From Bacteriovorax stolpii (lineage in GTDB: Bacteria; Bdellovibrionota; Bacteriovoracia; Bacteriovoracales; Bacteriovoracaceae), in the NCBI GenBank assembly GCA_945862475.1, contig CAMAYW010000184.1:1-5617 (forward strand): DNA of 5,617 bases, in the 5' to 3' direction. Position 1 is the stretch's first letter, and every line of letters starts with the position of its first letter. Under the pieces are notes generated by a model, which did not search any database, had not been told where the DNA came from, and saw only the letters and a program-made list of their open reading frames with translations. A program made the position numbers and the translations under genes. Shown here piece by piece: positions 1 through 5,617 of this stretch.

Positions 1-20
1 CTTCATTGGGGCCTTTTTAT

Positions 21-50
21 TTGACGATGGGATTTAAGAATAGAGACAAT
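21..50 (+). promoter_or_regulatory. Possible sigma-70-type promoter of the S8 protease gene
   Basis: TTGACG at 21-26 matches the -35 consensus at five of six bases. GACAAT at 45-50 matches the -10 box at four of six, with an 18-bp spacer. This would start transcription near position 57, about 33 bases before the start codon. The GGGGCCTTTTT just upstream (8-18) resembles the 3' arm and T-tract of a terminator whose other half would lie outside the window, which would fit a new transcription unit starting here. The call rests on hexamer matching alone. Confidence 0.35.
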
Positions 51-89
51 AGGGAAATATCGAGTTTTAAAACGCTCTAAGGAGAATAT

Positions 90-1424
90 ATGAAATGGAT
101 TTCTTTGTGCTTATTAGTGGCCATCATGGCCGATGCAAAAGCAGCGAAAATTGCTGTTATTGATTCTGGTTTAGATTACAAACATGAAATGATTGTTCCA
201 AATCTTTGGACTAACGCTAATGAAATTGAAGATCGCCGTGATAACGATGGAAATGGTTATCAGGATGATGTTCATGGTTGGAACTTTGCCGAACAGAACG
301 GCAATATCATCGATTATAAATACCTAGGAACTTTCTCACCAGATTGCAAAAAATATTTTGATATTCAAGGTAAATATTTCTTAGGTCAGGCGACTGAATC
401 TGAAATTACTTGGATGAGAGAAAAAGTTAAAGAGCCTGCTTTTATTGCTGAAATGGGTAAGTTTGGAAACTTTATTCATGGTACTCACGTAGCAGGTATC
501 ACAATTCGCGATTCTAAAAACGAAGCTATGGGAATCAAACTTATTCCTACAGAAGTGAAACCTTTTTTCGAGGGACTTGCTACTTCAGCTAAATCAAACA
601 ACGTAGATCGTTGGGAGCTTTTACAAAAAGCATTTGATGCACTAGCTGTTCAGCAAATGACTCTTTTAACTGATATTGCTCGTTTTGCTGATTACCATAA
701 AGCAGATGTGGCCAATGGTTCATTTGGAACTGGCTTTAAACAGGCAAAGATGATTACTGATATTGCTTACAGAGTGATTTTCTTTAAAAAACCAGAGCAA
801 GCAGATTCAGATAAAGCAGCGAAAATGTTTATTCAAGCTCTTATTAATGCTGGTCAAAAATTCGTTGCCGCTGCTCCAAATACTTTGTTCGTTTTTGCTG
901 CTGGTAACGATGGCATGTCAAACGATGAATTCGGAACATCTCCAGCTAATATTAAGGCCGATAACGTTATTACTGTCGGTGCTACTTATAAGAATGAATT
1001 TTTTGCTCCTTTTTCAAATTTTGGAACAAAAATGGTTGATATTGCTGCACCAGGAATGTTGATTGATTCTGCAATCCCAGGAAACGATTACTTAAAGGTT
1101 TCTGGAACTTCTCAAGCTTCTCCTTTTGTTGCAAACGTTGCTGCTAAGATTAAAGATGCAAATCCAAAACTAACTCCTTCAGAAATTAAGAAAATTCTTT
1201 TAGGCACAGTTGATGCAAAAGGGTTTCTGAAAGAGAAAGTAACAACAAGCGGGATTGTGAATTCAGAAAGAGCAGTTGTTGCTGCTGAAATGTCAAAGTC
1301 GCTTGATTTAACGACTGCAATCAAGAAAGCGAATGTACAGGTTAGAGATGCAGAGGTTTCTAAAGATGGAAATCTTGTTCCTAGTGCTGTTGTTCCAATG
1401 CCTCTTTTCCCAATGTTTAAGTAA
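90..1424 (+). CDS. Exported subtilisin-family (S8) serine protease without a recognisable propeptide
   Basis: A 444-residue secreted serine endopeptidase of the subtilase family, expected to act in the periplasm or outside the cell. Residues 1-18 form a signal peptide with a likely cleavage after Ala-Lys-Ala18. The charge-relay residues are all visible: Asp25 in AVIDSGLD, His130 in HGTHVAG and Ser341 in SGTSQASP. The oxyanion-hole Asn273 is in AAGNDG, and SFGTG (211-215) sits where the substrate-binding SLGG strand normally lies. An acidic DNDGNGYQDD stretch (51-60) is typical of S8 members and may bind calcium. The catalytic core begins directly after the signal peptide, so the I9-type propeptide that folds most secreted subtilases is missing. 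The Asp-His (105 residues) and His-Asn (143) intervals are far longer than in subtilisin (32 and 91), so two insertions are present. About 90 residues follow the catalytic Ser. AAGGAG at 79-84, five bases before ATG, supports the start. The family call is very secure; the substrate is unknown. Confidence 0.96.
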   Translation: MKWISLCLLVAIMADAKAAKIAVIDSGLDYKHEMIVPNLWTNANEIEDRRDNDGNGYQDDVHGWNFAEQNGNIIDYKYLGTFSPDCKKYFDIQGKYFLGQATESEITWMREKVKEPAFIAEMGKFGNFIHGTHVAGITIRDSKNEAMGIKLIPTEVKPFFEGLATSAKSNNVDRWELLQKAFDALAVQQMTLLTDIARFADYHKADVANGSFGTGFKQAKMITDIAYRVIFFKKPEQADSDKAAKMFIQALINAGQKFVAAAPNTLFVFAAGNDGMSNDEFGTSPANIKADNVITVGATYKNEFFAPFSNFGTKMVDIAAPGMLIDSAIPGNDYLKVSGTSQASPFVANVAAKIKDANPKLTPSEIKKILLGTVDAKGFLKEKVTTSGIVNSERAVVAAEMSKSLDLTTAIKKANVQVRDAEVSKDGNLVPSAVVPMPLFPMFK

Positions 1425-1432
1425 TCAAATCC

Positions 1433-1467
1433 ATTCTAACTGTCTCATTCTATGAGGCAGTTAGAAT
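1433..1467 (+). terminator. Long hairpin terminator between convergent genes
   Basis: ATTCTAACTGTCTCAT (1433-1448) pairs with ATGAGGCAGTTAGAAT (1452-1467) across a three-base loop. This gives a 16-bp stem with a single G-U wobble. On the plus strand it begins 8 bases after the protease stop codon and is followed by TTCTCT, a weak T-tract. The right arm overlaps the 3' end of the minus-strand membrane protein gene. On the minus strand no T-run follows the hairpin, so termination in that direction is less certain. The inverted repeat is directly visible; its function is inferred. Confidence 0.75.
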
Positions 1468-2424
1468 TTCTCTAAACTCGCGATGATCCTTCTTCCAGAT
1501 GACCGAATCAAAATAATAATGACAGAAAAGTGGAGTTAAGTAGATCCCAATCAGAAGGGAATTTAGAAAACTCGTATTTGGTATTTCAATTAAGTTTTGT
1601 TCGATCCAGGTTTCACATATCCCAAAAGTTGAAGCTGTAAAAACTATAACGAATATAGTTTTTGAAAATGAGCTGAATTTTACTTTTTGAGTTCTTTGCA
1701 GTGCAATTCCCATAATGCCCATATAGGAAACTCCATGAATGAATAAAAGAGGAAATAGAACTTGAGTTAGGGTCTCTCCAATAAAGAAGCAATAACTGAA
1801 GATGAACGTAGGATAAGCAACAGAGATGAGTCGGTTGATTTCTTTAACACCATTTTTCCAAAGCTTTATTTCATAAAAAATCCATGCCAATAGAAATCCT
1901 AAGAATGAAATCGTTAGTATCCGTACGATCAAGATATTAGGAAACAGAAATAACTCATACATTGTGTTGTTTTGGACTATGGCAGCTGGCCGAAAATGAT
2001 AAGTGATAAATGGTACAATTGTGAGTGTATACAAAAAGAGATCTGAAATCTTATCCGAGCGTTTATTTAAACTTTGGTACCACTTAGATAGGCCATAGAC
2101 TTGTCTCACGTGATGAAAGAGAGTCGAATAAATCACAAACTTCCATAGACCTGGAAGGCCTGAATTGTTCCATATGAAAAAGAAAAGAAAGGAGAGTACG
2201 GGAAAAAGCACGTATCTCTTTGATGAAATAAGTTCTCTCTTATGAAGATAGGTTCTCCAGAAAGTCGTATAAACGTGACCAGAATCAATGAGGGACGTGG
2301 CCAAAAGAGCGTATAAGATGGATGAGTTTCCGAGATCTGGAAAAAGTACCGCTAAAATGATTCCTAATAGTCCTGGAATATAAATGAAGCTCAGTTCAAG
2401 TTTGGGAGAATTTAAAATCCACAT
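1450..2424 (-). CDS. Uncharacterised polytopic membrane protein with His/Asp motifs
   Basis: A 324-residue inner-membrane protein that I cannot place in a named family. By eye there are about eight to ten hydrophobic segments, roughly at 12-29, 36-54, 70-86, 128-144, 160-184, 198-215, 220-240, 256-271 and 285-305, and no cleavable signal peptide. Polar motifs sit in or at the edges of these segments: DSGH (47-50) followed by WRTY, FHHVRQVYG (103-111), FIHGVSYMG (228-236) and CHYYFD (301-306) followed by IWK. His50, His104, His105, His230, His302, Asp47 and Asp306 could form a metal or haem site, as in membrane-bound desaturases, hydroxylases or Brp/Blh-type enzymes, but this is only an analogy. 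No ATG, GTG or TTG lies in frame between the ATG at 2424 and the upstream stop codon, and no plausible internal start precedes the first helix, so the start is firm despite lacking a Shine-Dalgarno. It is separated from the upstream symporter gene by a strong terminator and probably has its own promoter. Its last codons lie inside the convergent terminator hairpin. Confidence 0.85.
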   Translation of the reverse strand: MWILNSPKLELSFIYIPGLLGIILAVLFPDLGNSSILYALLATSLIDSGHVYTTFWRTYLHKRELISSKRYVLFPVLSFLFFFIWNNSGLPGLWKFVIYSTLFHHVRQVYGLSKWYQSLNKRSDKISDLFLYTLTIVPFITYHFRPAAIVQNNTMYELFLFPNILIVRILTISFLGFLLAWIFYEIKLWKNGVKEINRLISVAYPTFIFSYCFFIGETLTQVLFPLLFIHGVSYMGIMGIALQRTQKVKFSSFSKTIFVIVFTASTFGICETWIEQNLIEIPNTSFLNSLLIGIYLTPLFCHYYFDSVIWKKDHREFREILTAS

Positions 2425-2436
2425 GACAACATTATA
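2425..2436 (-). promoter_or_regulatory. Consensus -10 box next to the start codon; candidate leaderless transcript
   Basis: Read on the minus strand, TATAAT (2436-2431) is followed by GTTGTC and then the ATG of the membrane protein gene. Transcription normally starts about seven bases after the -10 box, which would place the first mRNA base at or within one base of the start codon. No purine-rich Shine-Dalgarno precedes the ATG. There is no good -35 hexamer at 16-18 bp, because that space is taken by the T-tract and stem of the symporter's terminator, and there is no TG extension. The -10 match is exact; promoter activity is inferred. Confidence 0.5.
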
Positions 2437-2445
2437 ACGAAAAGT

Positions 2446-2472
2446 AAAAAAAAAGGGCCACTTTCGTGGCCC
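2446..2472 (-). terminator. Intrinsic terminator of the AGCS symporter gene
   Basis: On the minus strand GGGCCAC (2472-2466), a GAAA tetraloop and GTGGCCC (2461-2455) form a perfect 7-bp GC-rich stem. A run of nine T residues follows (2454-2446). It starts 15 bases after the symporter stop codon at 2488-2490. This is a canonical Rho-independent terminator, and it separates the symporter transcript from the membrane protein gene that follows on the same strand. Confidence 0.93.
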
Positions 2473-2487
2473 ACTTAGAAAGGATAA

Positions 2488-3861
2488 TTACTTGAAAGCT
2501 TTAATTTCGCCGTTCTTTAATTTTGTACTGTATTCAGTAAGAGCTTCTTTCACTTTAGGAAGTAAGAGATAACAGGCCATTAAATTTGGAAGGGCGAGAA
2601 GTCCATAAACCGCATCAGATATATTTAAAACAATATTTAGTTGAGCAATTGCTCCCACAAAAATAAAGCAGATAAAGATATATCGATAGGCCTTAATGTA
2701 CTTTTCTCCTAGGATGAATGTCACACCCTGTTCACCATAATATTCCCAAGAAATAATGGTCGAAAAAGCAAATAGAGTCACAGTAGCTGTTACAATCCAG
2801 CGCCCAGCAGGGCCCATGACTGTTTCAAAAGCATAAGCTGTCATCTCTGAGCCGGCAGCTACACCTTCAGCGTGCCAAGCACCAGTAAGAAGAAGAGCTA
2901 TTGCCGTAATCGTACAAACAACAATGGTATCAATAAATGGTTCCAAAAGTGCAACGATCCCTTCTTGAATGGGCGTTGATTTCGCTGCAGAGTGCGCCAT
3001 GGCAGCTGAACCCATGCCTGCTTCATTAGAGAAGGTCGCTCTGCGAATACCCATGATGATGACTTCTTTAAAGGCAGCTCCGGCAAATCCACCCACGGCA
3101 GCTGTTCCAGCGAATGCACCAGAGAAAATCATCGCAAACATATTAGGAATCATGCCAAAGCGAGCAACTATAATCCAGATCGCTCCAAAGAGATAAAGTC
3201 CAACCATCGCTGGAACCATTTTCTCTGTAACTTGGCCGATACGCTTAATCCCACCAATGAGAATAAGAGCAGCACCAATACAGAAAACGATTCCTGACGT
3301 CCATTCAGGAATTCCTGCAGAAGTTTTTAAAACTGCTGCCATTTGGTTTGACTGGAACATGTTCCCAGCACCAAATGAAGAAAGCACAACAAAAAGAGCA
3401 TAAATCCATGCTACTGGATAAAACTTTTTAGAAAGTGCATTTTTAATAACGAACATCGGTCCGCCATGCACTGAGCCTTTCTCACTGACATCTCGGTATT
3501 TTAGTGAAAGTGTCACTTCAGTAAACTTCGTACACATTCCAATAAAGCCAGCAACCCATAACCAGAAGACAGCTCCAGGGCCACCGATAGAAACGGCAAC
3601 GGCCACACCAGCGATATTTCCTAGACCTACAGTTGCTGAAAGAGCGGCGCACAGAGCTTGGAAGTGGGAGATCTCGCCTTTATTAGCAGGATCATCATAT
3701 TTTCCTGAGATAACTTCGATCGCGTGTTTGAAAAATCGAAGTTGAGGAAAGCCAAAATAAATGGTGAATAAAACGCCAGACCCAACGAGTAAAACGACCA
3801 GAGGGACACCCCAGACGATTCCTACGAATTGCCCCGTAACCTGTTCAATGGTTTGTAGCAT
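2488..3861 (-). CDS. AGCS-family sodium:alanine/glycine symporter
   Basis: A 457-residue inner-membrane carrier of the alanine/glycine:cation symporter family (AGCS, TC 2.A.25; AgcS/AlsT/DagA-like) that imports small neutral amino acids with Na+. The length is normal and the gene looks intact. Family hallmarks are visible in order: ALSATVGLGNIAGVAVA (73-89) in the first core helices, GGPGAVFWLWV (93-103) close to the family signature, VHGGPMFVI (131-139), RRATFSNEAGMGSAAMAHSA (273-292), and the late SWEYYGEQ (371-378). About ten to eleven hydrophobic segments are present. The ATG at 3861 is supported by AAGGAG at 3872-3867, five bases upstream. The gene is transcribed divergently from the substrate-binding lipoprotein gene and ends at a strong terminator, so it is probably monocistronic. 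Alanine, glycine and D-alanine cannot be told apart as substrates from sequence alone, so no gene symbol is given. Confidence 0.95.
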   Translation of the reverse strand: MLQTIEQVTGQFVGIVWGVPLVVLLVGSGVLFTIYFGFPQLRFFKHAIEVISGKYDDPANKGEISHFQALCAALSATVGLGNIAGVAVAVSIGGPGAVFWLWVAGFIGMCTKFTEVTLSLKYRDVSEKGSVHGGPMFVIKNALSKKFYPVAWIYALFVVLSSFGAGNMFQSNQMAAVLKTSAGIPEWTSGIVFCIGAALILIGGIKRIGQVTEKMVPAMVGLYLFGAIWIIVARFGMIPNMFAMIFSGAFAGTAAVGGFAGAAFKEVIIMGIRRATFSNEAGMGSAAMAHSAAKSTPIQEGIVALLEPFIDTIVVCTITAIALLLTGAWHAEGVAAGSEMTAYAFETVMGPAGRWIVTATVTLFAFSTIISWEYYGEQGVTFILGEKYIKAYRYIFICFIFVGAIAQLNIVLNISDAVYGLLALPNLMACYLLLPKVKEALTEYSTKLKNGEIKAFK

Positions 3862-3971
3862 GCTTGCTCCTTATCAAATGTAACTCAAATTTTATTCATT
3901 TCATCATTAATTCCGATCACTTGTCTAATGTATTCTTTGACTCTGTTCAAATTAAGCAATAGGATTTTTCT
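3862..3971. promoter_or_regulatory. Divergent promoter region between symporter and substrate-binding protein genes
   Basis: This 110-bp AT-rich gap must hold the 5' signals of both flanking genes. For the plus-strand gene, TTGACT (3937-3942) is a good -35 box, and TAGGAT (3960-3965) lies 17 bp downstream as a weak -10. That -10 would overlap the AGGA ribosome binding site at 3961-3964 and give a very short leader. For the minus-strand gene, candidates are TAGACA with TGAAAT 18 bp away, or TAAAAT nearer the gene; none is strong. An inverted repeat TTTGA-N6-TCAAA (3936-3951) covers the plus-strand -35 and could be an operator. No riboswitch fold was recognised. Confidence 0.4.
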
Positions 3972-5087
3972 ATGAAAAAATTTTTATTGATTCTTACATT
4001 CGTATTTTTAGGCTGTGAGAAGGAATCTAACCAGATAGTGATTGGTTTTTTTGGTGCTCTTACAGGGACTGAAGCCACTTTTGGGGTTTCCTCTAAAAAT
4101 GGGATCACTCTGGCCCTGGAGGAAATTAATTTAGCAGGTGGTCTTTTAGGGAAAAAAGTTGAAATGAAATCCTATGATACCCTAGGTTCCCTTGATGAAA
4201 CAAAATTATCGGTTGAAAGGCTAATAAAAACTGACCACGCAGTGGCGGTGATCGGAGAGGTTGCCTCAAGTCGCTCTCTCGTTGCTGCGCCAATTTTTCA
4301 AAAACTTGGCGTGCCCATGGTGACTCCGAGTTCAACGAATCCAGACATTACTAAAATGGGTGATTATATTTTTCGAGTTTGTTTCATTGATCCCTTTCAA
4401 GGTGAAGTGATGGCGAAATTTGCTTCTCAATCTTTAAAATTTAAAACAGCAGCTATTTTAAGAGATTCTCAGTCTCAATACTCTATGGGTCTTGCGAATT
4501 ATTTTATCAAGACTTTTACGGCCCTTGGTGGAACGATCCTTGCGGATGAGAAGTACATTTCTGGTGACATCGACTTTCAGCCTCAGCTTCTTAAAATGAG
4601 AAAAAAGAATCCAGATTTTATTTTCGTTCCTGGTTACTATTCTGAGGTCGCTATGATCGCAAGACAGTCAAGAGATCTTGGTTTTACTGGACCCCTTATG
4701 GGTGGAGACGGATGGGATGATCTAAAAAATTTAACGGCTATTGCTGGAAATTCAATTAATGGTTCATATTTTTCAAATCATTACACTCTTGAAAATCCAG
4801 ATCCTGAAGTGCAAAAATTTATAACGGTTTTTGAGAAAAGATTTGGGGTAAAACCCGACTCCCAAGCGGCCCTTGGATACGATGCTGCTAGAATTATCTT
4901 TGATGCTATCCGCAGAAAGAATTCTGTTGATACTAAAAAGATCAGAGATGGCCTTGCTGAAACGAGAAATTTTAAGGGTATTACGGGGACTATTTCTATA
5001 AACCAAGATCGTGACGCTGTGAAACCCGCCGTCGTTCTTCAGGTAAAAAATGGAAACTTTTCTTTTGTGGAAACAGTTGGCCCTTAA
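3972..5087 (+). CDS. Branched-chain amino acid-type ABC substrate-binding lipoprotein (LivK-like)
   Basis: A 371-residue periplasmic-binding protein of the Peripla_BP_6 / LivJ-LivK type, which captures amino acids or related small ligands for an ABC importer. Residues 1-14 are a lipoprotein signal peptide ending FLG-Cys15; Glu at +2 does not match the Asp that retains lipoproteins in the inner membrane. The first lobe starts QIVIGFFGALTG (21-32) and continues with NGITLALEEINLAGGLLGKK (43-62). The hinge-side ligand region is VIGEVASS (93-100) and VPMVTPSSTNP (114-124), with FRVCFIDPFQG (134-144) following. Lobe two includes SGDIDFQPQL (197-206) and a C-terminal GYDAARIIFDAI (302-313). Length is typical and the gene is intact. 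AGGA at 3961-3964, seven bases before ATG, is a modest ribosome binding site. No permease or ATPase gene is adjacent, so its partners are elsewhere or it works as a receptor-type binding protein. Family members also bind amides, urea or aromatic compounds, so the ligand is uncertain. Confidence 0.94.
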   Translation: MKKFLLILTFVFLGCEKESNQIVIGFFGALTGTEATFGVSSKNGITLALEEINLAGGLLGKKVEMKSYDTLGSLDETKLSVERLIKTDHAVAVIGEVASSRSLVAAPIFQKLGVPMVTPSSTNPDITKMGDYIFRVCFIDPFQGEVMAKFASQSLKFKTAAILRDSQSQYSMGLANYFIKTFTALGGTILADEKYISGDIDFQPQLLKMRKKNPDFIFVPGYYSEVAMIARQSRDLGFTGPLMGGDGWDDLKNLTAIAGNSINGSYFSNHYTLENPDPEVQKFITVFEKRFGVKPDSQAALGYDAARIIFDAIRRKNSVDTKKIRDGLAETRNFKGITGTISINQDRDAVKPAVVLQVKNGNFSFVETVGP

Positions 5088-5173
5088 TAAATGTCTCTGA
5101 CTTTCTAAGTCTTTAAAAACGCGGACTGGCGAACTTACTCTCACCTTATTGGAATCTAACCATAAGGAGAACT
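5088..5173 (+). other. Short intergenic gap with a weak hairpin
   Basis: The 86 bases between the substrate-binding protein and the next plus-strand gene hold only a small inverted repeat, GACTT (5099-5103), TCT, AAGTC (5107-5111), followed by TTT. A 5-bp stem with three T residues is too weak to call a terminator with confidence. I see no convincing -35/-10 pair. Either the downstream gene is reached by read-through or its promoter diverges from the sigma-70 consensus. AAGGAG at 5164-5169 is the ribosome binding site of the next gene. Confidence 0.3.
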
Positions 5174-5617
5174 ATGAAAAGATTATTATTCGCTGGGCTT
5201 CTTCTACTATCGACTCTCTCGCATTCTGCATTTTCAAATGATGAAAGATCAATGACAGTTCAGCACTTAACTGGTGCCACGAGCTATTTTAAAATTACCA
5301 TGATGGATGATGGATTACTTTCTGGATCCTATGCAGGCTGGTGTGCTGATTGGGCCTCTCTTATAGAGGATGTCACTTATGAGACAAAATTCTATTCGAG
5401 TTACTCACCTCAATTGCCAGAAGATCTTATCGCTCATCCTGAGAACTTAGATGAAGTGAACTGGCTTATTAATCAGAATTTTGTAGGGAAAAATGCTGGA
5501 GATTCATTGGGGACTTATACCTCGGGCGATGTGCAGCTCGCGATATGGACATTACTAGATAATTATTTCGAAACTTCCACAGTAGGATCATTTTCCCAGG
5601 CGAGGGTAGATAAGATT
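5174..5617 (+). CDS. Secreted protein with candidate Cys-Gln thioester domain (3' end outside window)
   Basis: Only the first 148 codons are present; the frame is open to the window edge. The ATG is preceded by a strong AAGGAG (5164-5169) with a four-base spacer. Residues 1-21 form a Sec signal peptide (MKRLLF, hydrophobic core, then a likely cut near Ala-Phe-Ser21). The mature part shows GSYAGWCAD (51-59), then YSSY (74-77), LDEVNWLINQNF (92-103), and YTSGDVQLAIWTLLD (115-129). This order matches thioester domains (TED): a Cys after an aromatic residue (Cys57), a middle segment resembling the family's I-x-W-I-L-N stretch, and a Gln in the hydrophobic-Q-x-x-hydrophobic-W motif (Gln121, Trp125). 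In that family the Cys and Gln side chains join as an internal thioester that can bond covalently to a target surface. The Cys-Gln spacing (64 residues) is shorter than in the best-known streptococcal examples. The signal peptide is clear; the TED assignment comes from motif recognition without a profile search. Later domains and any cell-surface anchor are beyond the window. Confidence 0.85.
   Translation, partial: MKRLLFAGLLLLSTLSHSAFSNDERSMTVQHLTGATSYFKITMMDDGLLSGSYAGWCADWASLIEDVTYETKFYSSYSPQLPEDLIAHPENLDEVNWLINQNFVGKNAGDSLGTYTSGDVQLAIWTLLDNYFETSTVGSFSQARVDKI

Noticed and set aside
8..18. GGGGCCTTTTT at the left edge as a terminator.
   Set aside because: Only a possible 3' arm and T-tract are inside the window. 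The matching 5' arm cannot be seen, so it is not listed as a feature.
2969..3196. Plus-strand open frame rich in Ala and Pro opposite the symporter gene.
   Set aside because: The composition is what antisense reading of Gly/Ala-rich transporter codons gives. There is no independent support for a gene.
3862..3971. Possible glycine riboswitch before the alanine/glycine symporter.
   Set aside because: The leader is short and AT-rich and lacks the conserved G-rich cores and helices of that aptamer. There is also no expression-platform terminator.
5099..5114. GACTT-TCT-AAGTC-TTT hairpin as the terminator of the LivK-like gene.
   Set aside because: The stem is five base pairs and the T-run is three, too weak to support termination. 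It is described only within the intergenic entry.
4773..5144. Open frame of 123 codons on the minus strand.
   Set aside because: It lies almost wholly antisense to the well-supported LivK-like gene. Its protein shows no motif, signal peptide or plausible domain, so it is a shadow of the real gene.
4022..5162. Exact 12-base repeat GGAATCTAACCA at 4022-4033 and 5151-5162.
   Set aside because: One copy is inside a coding region and the other sits before a ribosome binding site. There is no flanking similarity or third copy, so chance is the simplest explanation.

Overview
The window looks like ordinary chromosome from a low-GC (about 40% by eye) Gram-negative bacterium. Spacing is compact, most genes have AAGGAG-type ribosome binding sites, and three of the five proteins carry export signals (two Sec-type, one lipoprotein). 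My best guess is a Bdellovibrionota/Bacteriovoracia-type organism (Bacteriovorax or Peredibacter-like). That rests on general protein flavour and codon use, not on any marker gene. No RNA gene, CRISPR array, insertion sequence or phage gene was seen, and no intergenic gap exceeds about 110 bases.

Layout: (1) 90-1424, plus strand, an exported subtilisin-family (S8) serine protease with a complete Asp/His/Asn/Ser active site but no room for the usual propeptide. (2) 1433-1467, a 16-bp-stem hairpin between convergent genes; its right arm also encodes the last codons of the next gene. (3) 1450-2424, minus strand, an uncharacterised polytopic membrane protein with conserved-looking His/Asp motifs. 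Its start codon lies 6 bases after a perfect TATAAT and has no Shine-Dalgarno, so its mRNA may be leaderless. (4) 2446-2472, a textbook terminator on the minus strand. It ends (5) 2488-3861, an AGCS-family sodium:alanine/glycine symporter. (6) 3862-3971, a divergent promoter region. (7) 3972-5087, plus strand, a lipoprotein substrate-binding protein of the branched-chain amino acid (LivK-like) ABC type, with no permease or ATPase genes beside it. (8) From 5174 to the window edge, the first 148 codons of a secreted protein that matches the Cys-Gln thioester domain pattern.

The symporter and the substrate-binding lipoprotein are divergently transcribed from one 110-bp region and both suggest amino acid uptake. 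With the exported protease this fits a lifestyle that digests protein outside the cytoplasm and imports the products, but that link is inference. The most interesting item is the 3'-terminal partial gene. It has a WC motif, an intervening VNWLIN segment and a VQLAIW motif, the signature expected of an intramolecular thioester adhesin domain. Such domains are best known from Gram-positive surface proteins that bind host targets covalently.
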